From positions 6,882,001-6,946,000 of the forward strand of contig NZ_CP107836.1 in the NCBI RefSeq assembly GCF_036346615.1: a stretch of DNA of 64,000 nt, read 5' to 3'. This document shows, piece by piece, positions 42,602 to 52,335 of the stretch. Source of the DNA: Streptomyces sp. NBC_00523 (GTDB lineage: Bacteria; Actinomycetota; Actinomycetes; Streptomycetales; Streptomycetaceae). The notes beneath the pieces were generated by a model. The model made no database searches. It saw only the letters and a list, made by a program, of their open reading frames with translations, and was not told where the DNA came from. The position numbers and the translations under genes are program-made. The stretch's first letter is position 1. Each line of letters starts with the position of its first letter.

Positions 42602-44730
42602 CCACGACGACCGGCACCACCACCGCCACCGGAGCCGTGGGTTCGGGCCGTGCCCGGGTGGAGGGCCGCGACAAGGTCACCGGCACCGCCCGTTACGCGG
42701 GCGAGATCCCCTTCGCCCGGCTCGCCCACGGCTGGCTGGTCCTCTCCACGATCGCCCGGGGCCGGATCACCGCCGTGGCGGACGAGCCCGTCCTCGCCCT
42801 GCCGGGCGTGCTCACCGTCCTCCACCACGGGAACGCCCCGCGCGTCGACACCGGCTACGTGGGCATGCTCGGCCGCCCCAACCCGGTCGTCGGGCTCTTC
42901 CAGCACGACCGGGTGCCGTTCGTGGGCTGGCCGGTGGCCCTCGTGGTGGCCGAGACCCCCGAACAGGCCCGGGAGGCCGCCGAAGCGCTGGTCGTCAACT
43001 ACGAGGAGGAACCGCACGACGTGGCGTTCCGCGCCGGGCGCGCCGACGCCTACCGGCCCGAGGACTCCCCGATGGTGCGGGCCGACACGGAGAAGGGGGA
43101 CCTCCGGGCGCGGATCGACGGAGCCGCCTTCGTCGTGGACGCGGAGTACACGACGCCGGAGGAACACCACTGCTCGATGGAGCCGCACGCCGCGACCGCC
43201 CGCTGGGACGACGGCCGGCTCGACGTCACGGACTCCAACCAGGGCAGCTCCTGGGTGGCCGGAGAACTCACCCAGCTCTTCTCGCTCGACCCGGCCTCGG
43301 TGCGCGTGCGCTCCGAACACATCGGCGGAGCCTTCGGATCGAAGGGCCTGAGCGTCCATCAGGTCGCCGCCGTCATGGCGACCACCGCCCTCCACCGGCC
43401 CGTACGCGTCGTCATGACCCGCCGTCAGATGTTTTCGCTCGTCGGCTACCGCAGCCCCACCGCCCAGCGCGTCAGGGTCGCGGCAGACGCCGACGGCCGA
43501 CTCTGCGCCTTCGACCACGAGGCGCTGAACCTCACGTCCCACGTGCATGAGTTCATCGAGACGAGCGCCGTGCTCGGCCGGGTGCTGTACGACGCCGACG
43601 CGCACCGCACCCGGCACCGGATCCTGCGGCTCGACGTGCCCACGCCGACGTGGATGCGCGCCCCCGGCGAGGCACCCGGCTCCTTCGCCATCGAGTCGGC
43701 CCTCGACGAACTCGCCGAGAAGTGCGGCGTGGACCCCCTCGCCCTGCGGGCGCGCAACGAACCCGTCACCGGACCCGTCTCCGGCCTGCCGTTCAGCAGC
43801 CGCAACCTGCTCGCCTGCTTCGAGGAGGGCGCCCGCCGGTTCGGCTGGGCGGACCGCGATCCGCGCCCCGGCCTGCGCCGCGATGGGCGCTGGCTGCTCG
43901 GGACCGGGACGGCCGCCGCCTCCTACCCCTCGGGCGTCGGCCGCTCCACCGCCGCCGTCACCGCCGAGGCCGACGGCACCTTCACCGTACGGGTCAACGC
44001 GTCGGACATCGGCACCGGCGCCCGCACCGCCATGACACTCGTCGCCGCCGAAGCGCTCCGGGCGGACCCGGACCTGGTGCGGGTGCGCATCGGCGACAGC
44101 GACCTGGGCCACGCGATGATCGCGGGCGGCTCCACCGGCACCCGCTCCTGGGGCTGGGCGGTGCGCCTCGCGGCGGCCGACCTCCGCGAACGGCTCGCAC
44201 TGGGCGGCGGCATCCCGCCCGAGGGGATCACCGCCCGCGCGGACACCGCCGACGCCATCGCCGCCCTGCCGCAGCAGGAACGGCATTCATTCGGCGCCCA
44301 GTTCGCCGAGGTCGCCGTCGACGTCACCACCGGCGAGGTCCGGGCCCGCCGCCTGCTGGGCATCTTCGCGGCGGGCAGGATCGTCAACCCCCTCACCGCC
44401 CGCAGCCAGCTCATCGGCGGCATGACCTGGGGCCTGTCCATGGCGCTCCACGAGGAAGCGGTCCGCGACGTGGCGACCGGCGGCCACGTCAACGCCGACC
44501 TCGCCGGATACCACGTCGCCTCCCACGCCGATGTGCCGCTCATCGAGGCGGACTGGGTGGACGACCCGGTGCCCGGCGACCCCGTCGGCATCAAGGGCAT
44601 CGGCGAGATCGGCATCGTGGGCGTCGCCGCCGCCATCGCCAACGCGGTGTGGCACGCGACGGGCGTACGCCACCGCGCACTGCCGATCCGCCCGGACCGC
44701 GTCCTGCGAGCGGCGGCCGACACCCCCTAA
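42598..44730 (+). CDS. Molybdenum cofactor-binding catalytic subunit (PaoC-like)
   Basis: The 710-residue protein begins with an aldehyde oxidase a/b hammerhead (ARVEGRDKVTGTARYAGEIP) and continues with the molybdopterin domain. Conserved parts are HIGGAFGSKGL, GTRSWGWAVRL, and the catalytic glutamate in GIKGIGEIGIVGVAAAI. It would hydroxylate or oxidise aldehydes or N-heterocycles at the Mo site. No XdhC/PaoD maturation gene lies nearby. Its stop overlaps the convergent ABC-F stop by 3-4 bp. Confidence 0.95.
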   Translation: MTTTTGTTTATGAVGSGRARVEGRDKVTGTARYAGEIPFARLAHGWLVLSTIARGRITAVADEPVLALPGVLTVLHHGNAPRVDTGYVGMLGRPNPVVGLFQHDRVPFVGWPVALVVAETPEQAREAAEALVVNYEEEPHDVAFRAGRADAYRPEDSPMVRADTEKGDLRARIDGAAFVVDAEYTTPEEHHCSMEPHAATARWDDGRLDVTDSNQGSSWVAGELTQLFSLDPASVRVRSEHIGGAFGSKGLSVHQVAAVMATTALHRPVRVVMTRRQMFSLVGYRSPTAQRVRVAADADGRLCAFDHEALNLTSHVHEFIETSAVLGRVLYDADAHRTRHRILRLDVPTPTWMRAPGEAPGSFAIESALDELAEKCGVDPLALRARNEPVTGPVSGLPFSSRNLLACFEEGARRFGWADRDPRPGLRRDGRWLLGTGTAAASYPSGVGRSTAAVTAEADGTFTVRVNASDIGTGARTAMTLVAAEALRADPDLVRVRIGDSDLGHAMIAGGSTGTRSWGWAVRLAAADLRERLALGGGIPPEGITARADTADAIAALPQQERHSFGAQFAEVAVDVTTGEVRARRLLGIFAAGRIVNPLTARSQLIGGMTWGLSMALHEEAVRDVATGGHVNADLAGYHVASHADVPLIEADWVDDPVPGDPVGIKGIGEIGIVGVAAAIANAVWHATGVRHRALPIRPDRVLRAAADTP

Positions 44731-46337
44731 TCACCCAGCCGCACCGCACGCCCCCGCCAACGACGCCGCAGCCAGCGGTCGTGGCTGGCGACCACGACCG
44801 CGCCCGGTCCGGGGCCCAGCGCCTCCTCCAGCTCGTCGCACAGCGCGGGGGAGAGGTGGTTGGTCGGTTCGTCAAGGAGCAGCAGCTCCGGCGGGCGGGC
44901 CATCAGCAGCGCGAGCGCGAGCCTGCGCCGCTGGCCCGCCGACAGCTGCCGCACCTCCTTGCCCAGGTCCGCCTCGCGCAGCAGCCCGAGCGAGACCAAC
45001 GGCACCAGCTCCGCCCGGTCGGCGCCCAGCACCCGCACGTAGGTGTCGGCGACGGTACGGTCCGGCCGGGCGAACACGCTGTCCTGCGCGAGCACCCCGA
45101 CAGTAAGACCCGGCCGCCGGACCACCTCACCGAACGCCACCGGCCGGCCCGCGAGCACCGCGATCAGCGTCGACTTCCCCGTGCCGTTGCCGCCCGTGAC
45201 CAGCAGCCGGTCGGACGCCCCGACGTCGAGCTCGTCGATGGCCAGCCGGCCGGGGAACCGCACCCCGCGCAGGGACACCAGCGTGCCCGGCTCGGACGGC
45301 CGGGCCCGCTCGGGGTACCGGAACCGCAGCGGACTGGGCGGTTCGGCGACCTGGCCGCGCTCCGCCTCGTCCAGGCGGCGGGTCGCGTTGCGGACCCGGC
45401 GCGCGATCTGGCTCTGCACCCGGCCCGCCCGCACCCCGTACCCCATCTTCTCGCTGTCGCGGGGCCCCCGGTCGGGCGCGACCTGGCGCGCGGTCACCGC
45501 CGCCGACCGGCGCAGCTCCCCGATCTCCTCCTGCTCCTCGGCGTACCGGCGCTCCCACCGGGCCCGCTCCGCCCGCTTCTCCGCCAAGTACGCGCTGTAC
45601 CCGCCGCCGTACCGTACGGGCCCGTCGACCGCCGGATCCAGGTCGATGAGGTCCGTGCAGACGGCGTCCAGGAACGCCCGGTCGTGGCCGGCGACCACCA
45701 CGGGTCCCGGCATCGTCCGCAACTGCTCCTCCACGAACGCGGCGGCCTCGTCGTCCAGATGGTTGGTCGGTTCGTCAAGGATCAGGGCGGCCGGCCGCCG
45801 CACCAGCAGCGCGGCGAGCGCGAGCCGGCCGCGCTGCCCGCCCGAGAGCGAGCGGATCGTCCGACCGTGCGGCAGGGAGCCGAGCCCGAGCCCGTCGAGC
45901 ACGACGGCCGCGCGCCGGTCGGCGTCCCAGACCTCCCGCTCCTCCGCCTGTTCGAGCCGTCCGCCGTACGTCTCCAGGAGCTCGGCGTGCTCCGGAGCGT
46001 CCTCCGGCGTACGGGAGAGCAGACCGGAGAGCCGGTCCAGCTCGGCGAGATCGGCCCGCGCCTCGCGCAGCGCGTCGTCCAGGACGCCCGCGAGGGTGGA
46101 GTCCGCGTCGAACGGCATCTCCTGGTGCAGGAACCCCACATCTTCGGGGCGGGTCACCTGCCCGGCGTCGGGCTCGTCCACCCCGGCGAGCAGCCGCAGG
46201 AGTGTCGACTTGCCGACACCGTTCTCACCGATGAGGCCGATGCGGTCGCCGGGCGACGCGGTGAGTGAAACCCCGTCCAGGACACGCTTCGTACCGAGGA
46301 CGCGGACCAGGTCGTGGGCATGGAGGGCGCTGCTCAT
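44727..46337 (-). CDS. ABC-F family ATPase (second of pair)
   Basis: The 536-residue protein has two ABC domains, Walker A GENGVGKS and GGNGTGKS, signatures SLSGGQRGRL and QLSAGQRRRL, with no membrane helices; this is the ABC-F arrangement. ABC-F proteins bind the ribosome, and several protect it from antibiotics. The interdomain linker is helical and charged (RARWERRYAEEQEEIGELRR). Its ATG overlaps the stop of the other ABC-F gene, so the two are co-translated. Confidence 0.92.
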   Translation of the reverse strand: MSSALHAHDLVRVLGTKRVLDGVSLTASPGDRIGLIGENGVGKSTLLRLLAGVDEPDAGQVTRPEDVGFLHQEMPFDADSTLAGVLDDALREARADLAELDRLSGLLSRTPEDAPEHAELLETYGGRLEQAEEREVWDADRRAAVVLDGLGLGSLPHGRTIRSLSGGQRGRLALAALLVRRPAALILDEPTNHLDDEAAAFVEEQLRTMPGPVVVAGHDRAFLDAVCTDLIDLDPAVDGPVRYGGGYSAYLAEKRAERARWERRYAEEQEEIGELRRSAAVTARQVAPDRGPRDSEKMGYGVRAGRVQSQIARRVRNATRRLDEAERGQVAEPPSPLRFRYPERARPSEPGTLVSLRGVRFPGRLAIDELDVGASDRLLVTGGNGTGKSTLIAVLAGRPVAFGEVVRRPGLTVGVLAQDSVFARPDRTVADTYVRVLGADRAELVPLVSLGLLREADLGKEVRQLSAGQRRRLALALLMARPPELLLLDEPTNHLSPALCDELEEALGPGPGAVVVASHDRWLRRRWRGRAVRLGD

Positions 46338-47968
46338 GCTTCCGGTGCCCCCGTCTCCCGCAGTTCCCCGTCCGCCAGCCGCAGCCACCTTGTCACTCCG
46401 GTCCGTTCCAGGAACCGTTCGTCGTGGCTGACCACCACGAACGCGCCCCGATAGGAGGCGAGCGCGCTCTCCAGCTGGCCGGCGCTCACCAGGTCCAGGT
46501 TGTTCGTCGGCTCGTCCAGGAGCAGCAGCTGCGGGGCCGGTTCCGCGCACAGGACGCAGGCCAGGGTGGCCCGCAGCCGCTCGCCTCCGGACAGCACGCC
46601 GACCGGCAGATGGGCGCGGTCCCCGCGGAAGAGGAAGCGCGCGAGCAGGTTCATGCGCTCGGCCTCCTCCCGGTGCGGGGCGTACGCGGCGAAGTTCTCG
46701 GCCACCGTGCGCCCGAGGTCGAGCAGGTCGAGGCGCTGCGAGAGGTACGCGATCCGCCCGTCGGCCCGCCGGATCGACCCGCCGTCCGGCTCCAGGTCCC
46801 CGTTGACCAGCCGCAGCAAGGTGCTCTTGCCGGCCCCGTTGGGCCCGGTCAGCGCGATGCGCTCGGGGCCCCGGATCGTCAGCCCGACGCCCTCGCCGGA
46901 GAACTGCTCCCGGCCGCCGAGACGCACCCGCAGCTCTTCGGCGAGCAGCACGGTGCGACCGGCGGGCACATCGGTGTCCGGCAGATCGAGCGTGATGCGC
47001 TGCTCGTCACGTACCGCACGCCCCGCCTCGTCCAGGCGGGCCTGTGCCTCGCCGACCCGGGCGGCGTGCGTCTGGCCCGACTTGCCGGCGGCCTCCTGGG
47101 CGCCGCGCTTCATGTTCCCGGCGAAGATGCGGGGCAGGCCCGCGTTCTTGAGGTTGCGGGCCGCGTTGCTCGCGCGCCGGTCGGCCCGCTCGCGGGCCTG
47201 CTGCATCTCGCGCTTCTCCCGCTTCAGCTCCTGTTCGGCGTTGCGGACGTTCTTCTCCGCCACCTCCTGCTCGGCCCGCACGGCTTCCTCGTACGCCGTG
47301 AAGTTGCCGCCGTACAGCCGCAGTTCCGACGGGCCGAGTTCGGCGATGCGGTCCATGCGGTCCAGGAGCGCGCGGTCGTGGCTGACGAGCAGCAGCGTGC
47401 CGTTCCACGACTCCAGCGTGTCGTAGAGGCGGAGCCGCGCGTCGAGATCGAGGTTGTTCGTCGGCTCGTCGAGGAGCAGGACGTCCGGCCGCTTCAGCAG
47501 CTGGGCCGCGAGGCCGAGCGAGACGACCTGCCCTCCGCTGAGCGTGCCGATGCTGCGGTCCAGGGCGATGCCGTCCAGGCCGAGCCGGTCGAGCTGGGCG
47601 CGGGTGCGCTCCTCGATGTCCCAGTCGTCGCCGATGACCGCGAAGTGCTTCTCGTCCACGTCACCGGACTCCACGGCGTCCAGCGCGCGGATCACCGCGT
47701 CGACGCCCAGGACCTCGGAGACCGACAGGTCCCCGGTCAGGGGCAGGCTCTGCGGGAGGTAGCCGAGGGTGCCGTCGACGGTGACGGAACCGGCGCCCGG
47801 CCTCAGCTCACCGGCGAGCAGCTTGAGCAGGGTGCTCTTCCCGGAGCCGTTGGCGGCGACGAGACCGGTGCGGCCGCTGCCCACGCTGAAGGACAGGCCG
47901 GAGAAGACCGGGGTGTCGTCCGGCCAGGAGAAGGAGAGGTTCGAGCAGATGAGGGATGCGTCGGACAT
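46334..47968 (-). CDS. ABC-F family ATPase (first of pair)
   Basis: The 544-residue protein carries Walker A ANGSGKS and GPNGAGKS, signatures TLSGGQVVSL and VLSGGERLRA, and the DEPTNNLDL boxes. The linker between the domains (NAEQELKREKREMQQARERA) is coiled, as in ribosome-protecting members. The ATG at 47968 has GAGGT upstream. A short leader ORF lies ~130 bp before it. The target drug cannot be predicted. Confidence 0.92.
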   Translation of the reverse strand: MSDASLICSNLSFSWPDDTPVFSGLSFSVGSGRTGLVAANGSGKSTLLKLLAGELRPGAGSVTVDGTLGYLPQSLPLTGDLSVSEVLGVDAVIRALDAVESGDVDEKHFAVIGDDWDIEERTRAQLDRLGLDGIALDRSIGTLSGGQVVSLGLAAQLLKRPDVLLLDEPTNNLDLDARLRLYDTLESWNGTLLLVSHDRALLDRMDRIAELGPSELRLYGGNFTAYEEAVRAEQEVAEKNVRNAEQELKREKREMQQARERADRRASNAARNLKNAGLPRIFAGNMKRGAQEAAGKSGQTHAARVGEAQARLDEAGRAVRDEQRITLDLPDTDVPAGRTVLLAEELRVRLGGREQFSGEGVGLTIRGPERIALTGPNGAGKSTLLRLVNGDLEPDGGSIRRADGRIAYLSQRLDLLDLGRTVAENFAAYAPHREEAERMNLLARFLFRGDRAHLPVGVLSGGERLRATLACVLCAEPAPQLLLLDEPTNNLDLVSAGQLESALASYRGAFVVVSHDERFLERTGVTRWLRLADGELRETGAPEA

Positions 47969-48094
47969 ACGGGACCTCGCGTGTGAATCCGGGGACGGCA
48001 GACACCACGGCCCCGGAGAAATGGTCTGAGGGAACAACGACATGGCCACTGCGGCGGCGCCCTGGGCGCCCGCTGCGGCTATGGAGCTCCGGGA

Positions 48095-48124
48095 TCACCC
48101 GGAGATGTCGTCGTCGCCTGCCAT
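48095..48124 (-). CDS. Leader peptide upstream of the ABC-F pair
   Basis: A 9-codon frame MAGDDDISG with a very good ribosome site (GAGGAG, 7 bases before the ATG) stands ~130 bp before the first ABC-F gene on the same strand. ABC-F resistance genes are often controlled by ribosome stalling on such peptides. A CCGGGG/CCCCGG stem lies between it and the ABC-F start. No other reason for a strong ribosome site here is apparent. Confidence 0.55.
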   Translation of the reverse strand: MAGDDDISG

Positions 48125-48159
48125 GTCTGGTCTCCTCGTACACGCTGAACGGCCCGTCG

Positions 48160-48165
48160 ATCTTA
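48160..48165 (-). promoter_or_regulatory. Candidate -10 box (TAAGAT) of the ABC-F operon
   Basis: TAAGAT on the minus strand lies about 36 bases before the leader ATG, in a GC-rich setting. No clear -35 was seen. Confidence 0.35.
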
Positions 48166-48194
48166 GCAGCCGTCCCCGTTCACGGCCTTCCGAT

Positions 48195-48791
48195 TCAGGC
48201 GCGCGCCCGTCGGCGCAGGTCGGCGATGCCCTGGTCCAGGGCCGCCTCCAGGTGGCCCGGGCCGCCGGTGGACAGCAGGATCACCACACCGCCCTGGATC
48301 CCGGCCAGCAGGGCCGCCGCCGAGCGGTCCGCGTCCCGGTCGGCGTCGATCTCGCCGATCGACTGCATGTGCCGGATTCCGGCGGCCAGCGCGTCCTGCC
48401 AGCGTTGCAGCAGTTCGGTGGCGACGGCCTGCGCGCCCGACGAGGCCGGGCCGATCCGCGAGACGGCGATGTCGAGCGGACACTCCCGGCCCTGCTCGCG
48501 GTAGCGGGCGACGACCTTGTCGCGCCAGCGCAGCCAGGCGGGCCACGAGGTGAGGGCGCTCAGCTCCGGCTGCTGGTCGCCGATCACCCGGTCCGCCTCG
48601 TGGTGGGCGACGGCCAGCATCAACTCGTCCTTCCCGCCGGGGAAGTAGTGGAACAGCTGGCTCTTGCTGGTCGAGGTGAGGGCCAGGACGTCATCGAGCG
48701 TCAGCGTGAACACACCGTGCCGCCGGATCGCCGTGGCGGCGCCCTCGACGATGCGCTGTTTGGTCGCGGCGCCCTTGGCGGTCAGCGGCAC
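48195..48791 (-). CDS. TetR-family regulator (YxaF/LmrA-like)
   Basis: The 198-residue protein starts at a GTG with AAGGAG upstream. The DNA-binding part is TKQRIVEGAATAIRRHGVFTLTLDDVLALTSTSKSQLFHYFPGGKDEL; the C-terminal part (AALLAGIQGGVVILLSTG) fits the TetR_C of the YxaF/LmrA group. It lies 45 bp after the quinone oxidoreductase gene in the same direction and probably regulates it. Confidence 0.9.
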   Translation of the reverse strand: MPLTAKGAATKQRIVEGAATAIRRHGVFTLTLDDVLALTSTSKSQLFHYFPGGKDELMLAVAHHEADRVIGDQQPELSALTSWPAWLRWRDKVVARYREQGRECPLDIAVSRIGPASSGAQAVATELLQRWQDALAAGIRHMQSIGEIDADRDADRSAAALLAGIQGGVVILLSTGGPGHLEAALDQGIADLRRRARA

Positions 48792-48836
48792 GATGTCTCT
48801 CCTTCTCCGCGGTCATGAACGGGTCCGTGCGTGAGG

Positions 48837-49799
48837 TCAGGGAATCAGCAGCAGCTTTCCGGTGGTTCGGCGGGACTCCAGATCGCTGTGGGCCCGCGCC
48901 GCGTCCGAGAGCGCGTACCGCCCGCCGATGCGCGGGGACACCTGTCCCGCCCGCACCATCGCGAAGACCTCCCCGGTCCGCGCGACCAGCGCCTCCCGGG
49001 TGGGGACGTGGTCCTGCACGGTCGGGTACGACAGCAGGATGCTGCTCGGCAGGTCGGTCACCGAGAGCGACGGTACGCCCATGAACGGGCCGTAGTAGGC
49101 GTGCACCCCGTGCAGGCGAAGGGCCAGCTGCGAGGACCGGAACGTCGAGGTCCCGCCCCCGTCGTACACGACATGGGCGCCCTCGCCGTCCGTCAGCTCG
49201 CGCACCCGGTCCTCGAACCCGGCCCCGGACGACACCAGGACGTGGTCCGCACCGGCCGCCTCGGCGATGGCCGCCTTCTCCGGGCGGGAGACCAGGCCGA
49301 TGACCCGGCCGCCGCGCGCCTTGATCATCTGGGTCAGCATGAGCCCCACACCACCGGCGGCGGCGTGCACCACGGCGGTGTCGCCGGGGCCGACGGCGTA
49401 CGTCTCGGTGGTGAAGTGGTTCGCCGTGAGCCCCTGCATCATCACCGCGGCCGCCGTCTCGTCCGGCACCTCGGCGGGCACCTTGACCAGCCGGTCCGCC
49501 GGGACGGACAGGAGCTCCGCGTAGCTGCCCGGGTGGTAGAACCAGGCCACCCGGTCACCGACGGCCAGATCCTCGACGCCCTCGCCGAGCGCGGTCACGT
49601 ACCCCATGCCCTCGGCGCCGAGCACGGTCGGGGCGGCCCAGCCCGGGCCGCCCACCTTGCGGGCGCCCACGTCCATGAAGTTCACCCCGGCGGCGCCGAG
49701 GCGGACCAGGGCCTCGCCGGGGGCGGGGACGGGGTCCGGGAGTTCGGTCCAGGCCATGACCTCGGGGCCGCCGTGCTCGGTGATGCGGATCGCGTGCAT
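48837..49799 (-). CDS. Quinone oxidoreductase-like zinc-independent MDR protein
   Basis: The 320-residue protein has the medium-chain dehydrogenase pattern GEALVRLGAAGVNFMDVGAR, NAD(P) loop VVHAAAGGVGLMLTQM and the substrate part ARTGEVFAMVRAGQV. No catalytic zinc ligands are present, as in the quinone oxidoreductase (QOR) group. GGAGAGG lies before the ATG at 49799. The TetR gene follows. Confidence 0.92.
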   Translation of the reverse strand: MHAIRITEHGGPEVMAWTELPDPVPAPGEALVRLGAAGVNFMDVGARKVGGPGWAAPTVLGAEGMGYVTALGEGVEDLAVGDRVAWFYHPGSYAELLSVPADRLVKVPAEVPDETAAAVMMQGLTANHFTTETYAVGPGDTAVVHAAAGGVGLMLTQMIKARGGRVIGLVSRPEKAAIAEAAGADHVLVSSGAGFEDRVRELTDGEGAHVVYDGGGTSTFRSSQLALRLHGVHAYYGPFMGVPSLSVTDLPSSILLSYPTVQDHVPTREALVARTGEVFAMVRAGQVSPRIGGRYALSDAARAHSDLESRRTTGKLLLIP

Positions 49800-49927
49800 C
49801 GGGTGTGCCTCTCCATGAGCCGTCACCGCGACCCGTGTGCCGCGGTGAGTCAGGCCACCGTAGAAAGGCAAAAATGGACCGGCAAGTCCAGTCCGGGGGC
49901 GGCGGGAGACCCCGCCCGCCCCCGGTG

Positions 49928-51388
49928 TCACCCGCGCGGGCTGTGGCCGAACCGGACCCCCTCCCACGGCGTTGCGGACGGGAAGGACTCCGCGCGGCGC
50001 TGCCCGGACGGGCGTGCCGCCGCCCGTACGACGGCGGGCTCCGCGCCCTCGATCCGCACCAGCCAGTCCAGGAGCTCCCGGCGCAGTTCATCGGCGACCG
50101 CGCGGTGCGAGTCGAGGCCGACGAGATTGTCCAGCTCGTACGGGTCGGCCGCCAGGTCGTACAGCTCCGTCTCCGTGTAGTGGTCCGCGCCCGGGTCGTT
50201 CCAGGCGTCCGCGTCCGGTGCCTCCACCGCATACTTCCAGCGTGAGGTGCGCACCGCGCGCCCCACCCGGTCCTCGCTGATCTGGACGAACACGGAACCG
50301 GGCCGTTCGGGATCGCGGCCCCCTCCGGTCAGCGGCAGCAGGGAGCGCCCCTGCACGCCCGACGGGACCGGGAGGCCGGCCGCCGCGAGCAGGGTCGGCA
50401 TCAGGTCCACCGTGGAGACCGGCCGGCGGACGAGCCCGCCGCCGCTGAAGCCGGGCCCGGTGGCTGCCAGCGGCACCCGGACCGATGCCTCGTGGGCCGA
50501 GCGCTTGTACTCGCTGTTGCGGGTACGGAAGTGGGAGCCGTGGTCCGCCGTCCAGGCCAGGACCGTGTTCTCCTCGGTGCCCAGGCTCCGCAGGGCGTCG
50601 CGCAGCCGGCCCACCCCCTCGTCGACCCGTTTGATCTGGCCCAGGTACCCGGCGAGGTGGCGGTGCGCCCCGCCCTGCTCGGCCCCCGGGGAGAGCGCGG
50701 CCAGGTCGGGTGGCAGCCAGGCACCCTCGTAGCGCTCCCGGTAGCCCGCCGGGGCCGGGTAGTCGTCGGTGGGGTTCTGGTGGTGCGGCTCCAGCAGCGA
50801 CAGGAAGAGGAGGTACGGCCGGTCGTGGTGGTCGGCGACGAACCGGATCGCCGCGTCGATCAGCGCGTCCGAGCGGTAGCCGGGCAGCCGCACCGGCGCG
50901 CCGTCCTCGTCGTGCACCACCGTGCGGTACGCGTCCGAGGTGAACTCCAGCCGGTCGGACGCAAGCCACGTGCCGTAACCGCCCCGGCGGGCGGCCGGCA
51001 CCGGCCCGTCGGGGTTGTCGTCGCCCGCCAGGTGCCACTTCCCGATGTAGCCGGTGGTGTATCCGGCCGCCGCGAACTCACCGGCGAGCGTGGGAATGTC
51101 CCCGGGGAGCGGCAGCCCGTTGCGGAAGACACCGGTGGCCGTGGGGTACCGGCCGGTCTGGAGCGACGAACGGGCGGGCGCGCAGACCGGGTTGGGCGTG
51201 ACCGCCTGCTCGAAGAGGGTGCCCTCGCGCGCGATGCGGTCGAACTCCGGTGTCACACCGGCCCGGTTGCCGTGCACCCCGGCGGTGTCCCAGCGCTGCT
51301 GGTCGGTGAGGACCACGATCACCTGCGGGCGTGCCCCGGAGGGCGGCGCCGGGACGCCGCCCTCCGGGATCGGGGAGTGCTCGCTCAC
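49928..51388 (-). CDS. Type I sulfatase (formylglycine)
   Basis: The 486-residue protein has the sulfatase signature VCAPARSSLQTGRYP, in which C69 would be changed to formylglycine, plus the metal site VLTDQQRWD and IGKWHLAG. No signal peptide is present, so it acts in the cytoplasm on imported sulfate esters. The GTG start overlaps the stop of the dioxygenase gene (GTGA). Two different oxidative/hydrolytic sulfur-release enzymes are thus expressed together. Confidence 0.92.
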   Translation of the reverse strand: MSEHSPIPEGGVPAPPSGARPQVIVVLTDQQRWDTAGVHGNRAGVTPEFDRIAREGTLFEQAVTPNPVCAPARSSLQTGRYPTATGVFRNGLPLPGDIPTLAGEFAAAGYTTGYIGKWHLAGDDNPDGPVPAARRGGYGTWLASDRLEFTSDAYRTVVHDEDGAPVRLPGYRSDALIDAAIRFVADHHDRPYLLFLSLLEPHHQNPTDDYPAPAGYRERYEGAWLPPDLAALSPGAEQGGAHRHLAGYLGQIKRVDEGVGRLRDALRSLGTEENTVLAWTADHGSHFRTRNSEYKRSAHEASVRVPLAATGPGFSGGGLVRRPVSTVDLMPTLLAAAGLPVPSGVQGRSLLPLTGGGRDPERPGSVFVQISEDRVGRAVRTSRWKYAVEAPDADAWNDPGADHYTETELYDLAADPYELDNLVGLDSHRAVADELRRELLDWLVRIEGAEPAVVRAAARPSGQRRAESFPSATPWEGVRFGHSPRG

Positions 51389-52335
51389 GCAGCCGTCGCC
51401 TCGGCGGTGGAGGCGCCGGACGGGATGCCGAAGGACGGGTCCGGCACCGCCTCGGGGCTGATGAGCGTGGAGGAGCGGCCGTCGACGCCGACCGGCACGT
51501 CACCGTCGATGGTGACGCGGCGGAGCTTGCGCTCGTGGGTGTCGGAGTCGTCCACGCCGTAGTGCTGGGTGGCGCGGTTGTCCCAGATCGCCACGTCGCC
51601 CACCTGCCAGTCCCAGCGCACGGTGTTCTCCGGGCGCTCGATGTGCGACTGGAACAGCTCGACCAGGGCCCGCGAGTCGCGCCCGTTCAGCCCGCTGATC
51701 CGCTGCACGAAGTTGCCCAGCAGCAGGACGCGTTCGCCCGTCTCGGGGTGCACGCGGACCACCGGGTGCTCGGTGAGGAACTTGGTCGACGTGAACACCT
51801 CCCGGTACTGCTGAAGCGCCTCCGGCAGGGCGTTGGGCCGCACCGCCGCGTAGTCGTAGTCGTTGGAGTGGACGGCCCGCAGCCCGTCCGCCAGGGTGCG
51901 CAGCTGCTCGGGCAGCTCCGCGTAGGCGGCGGCCGTGTTGGACCACAGGGTGTTGCCGCCGTACGGGGGGATCACGACGGCCCGCAGGATGGAGAAGGCC
52001 GGGTAGGCGGGGACGAAGGTGACGTCGGTGTGCCACTGGTTGGCCCGGCCGCCGTGGTCGGAGTCGATGCCCAGCGAATACCGCCCGTCGGCGGACGGCA
52101 CGGTCGGGTGGGCGACCGGCGTGCCGAGCAGCCGGCCGAACGCCTCGTGGCTGTCCTCGTCCAGGTGGTCCTGCTCCCGGAAGAAGACGACCTTGTGGGC
52201 GAGGAGCGCGGCCCGGACGGCGGCGACCGTCTCCGGGTCGAGGTCGCCGCCGAGCCGGACACCGGAGATGACCGCGCCGATGCGGCCGCCGAGCTGCTGG
52301 ACGGTGACGGCGGGGGCGGTGGTGGTGGAGGACAT
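51385..52335 (-). CDS. TauD-family alpha-ketoglutarate-dependent dioxygenase
   Basis: The 316-residue protein has the iron site HTD (H102, D104 in WHTDVTF) and distal H258 in NRATQHYG, and R269/R273 for alpha-ketoglutarate. It belongs to the taurine/alkylsulfate dioxygenases (TauD/AtsK) that release sulfite or sulfate from organosulfur compounds. An AAGGGA site precedes the ATG at 52335. It is the first gene of a two-gene operon. Confidence 0.93.
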   Translation of the reverse strand: MSSTTTAPAVTVQQLGGRIGAVISGVRLGGDLDPETVAAVRAALLAHKVVFFREQDHLDEDSHEAFGRLLGTPVAHPTVPSADGRYSLGIDSDHGGRANQWHTDVTFVPAYPAFSILRAVVIPPYGGNTLWSNTAAAYAELPEQLRTLADGLRAVHSNDYDYAAVRPNALPEALQQYREVFTSTKFLTEHPVVRVHPETGERVLLLGNFVQRISGLNGRDSRALVELFQSHIERPENTVRWDWQVGDVAIWDNRATQHYGVDDSDTHERKLRRVTIDGDVPVGVDGRSSTLISPEAVPDPSFGIPSGASTAEATAA

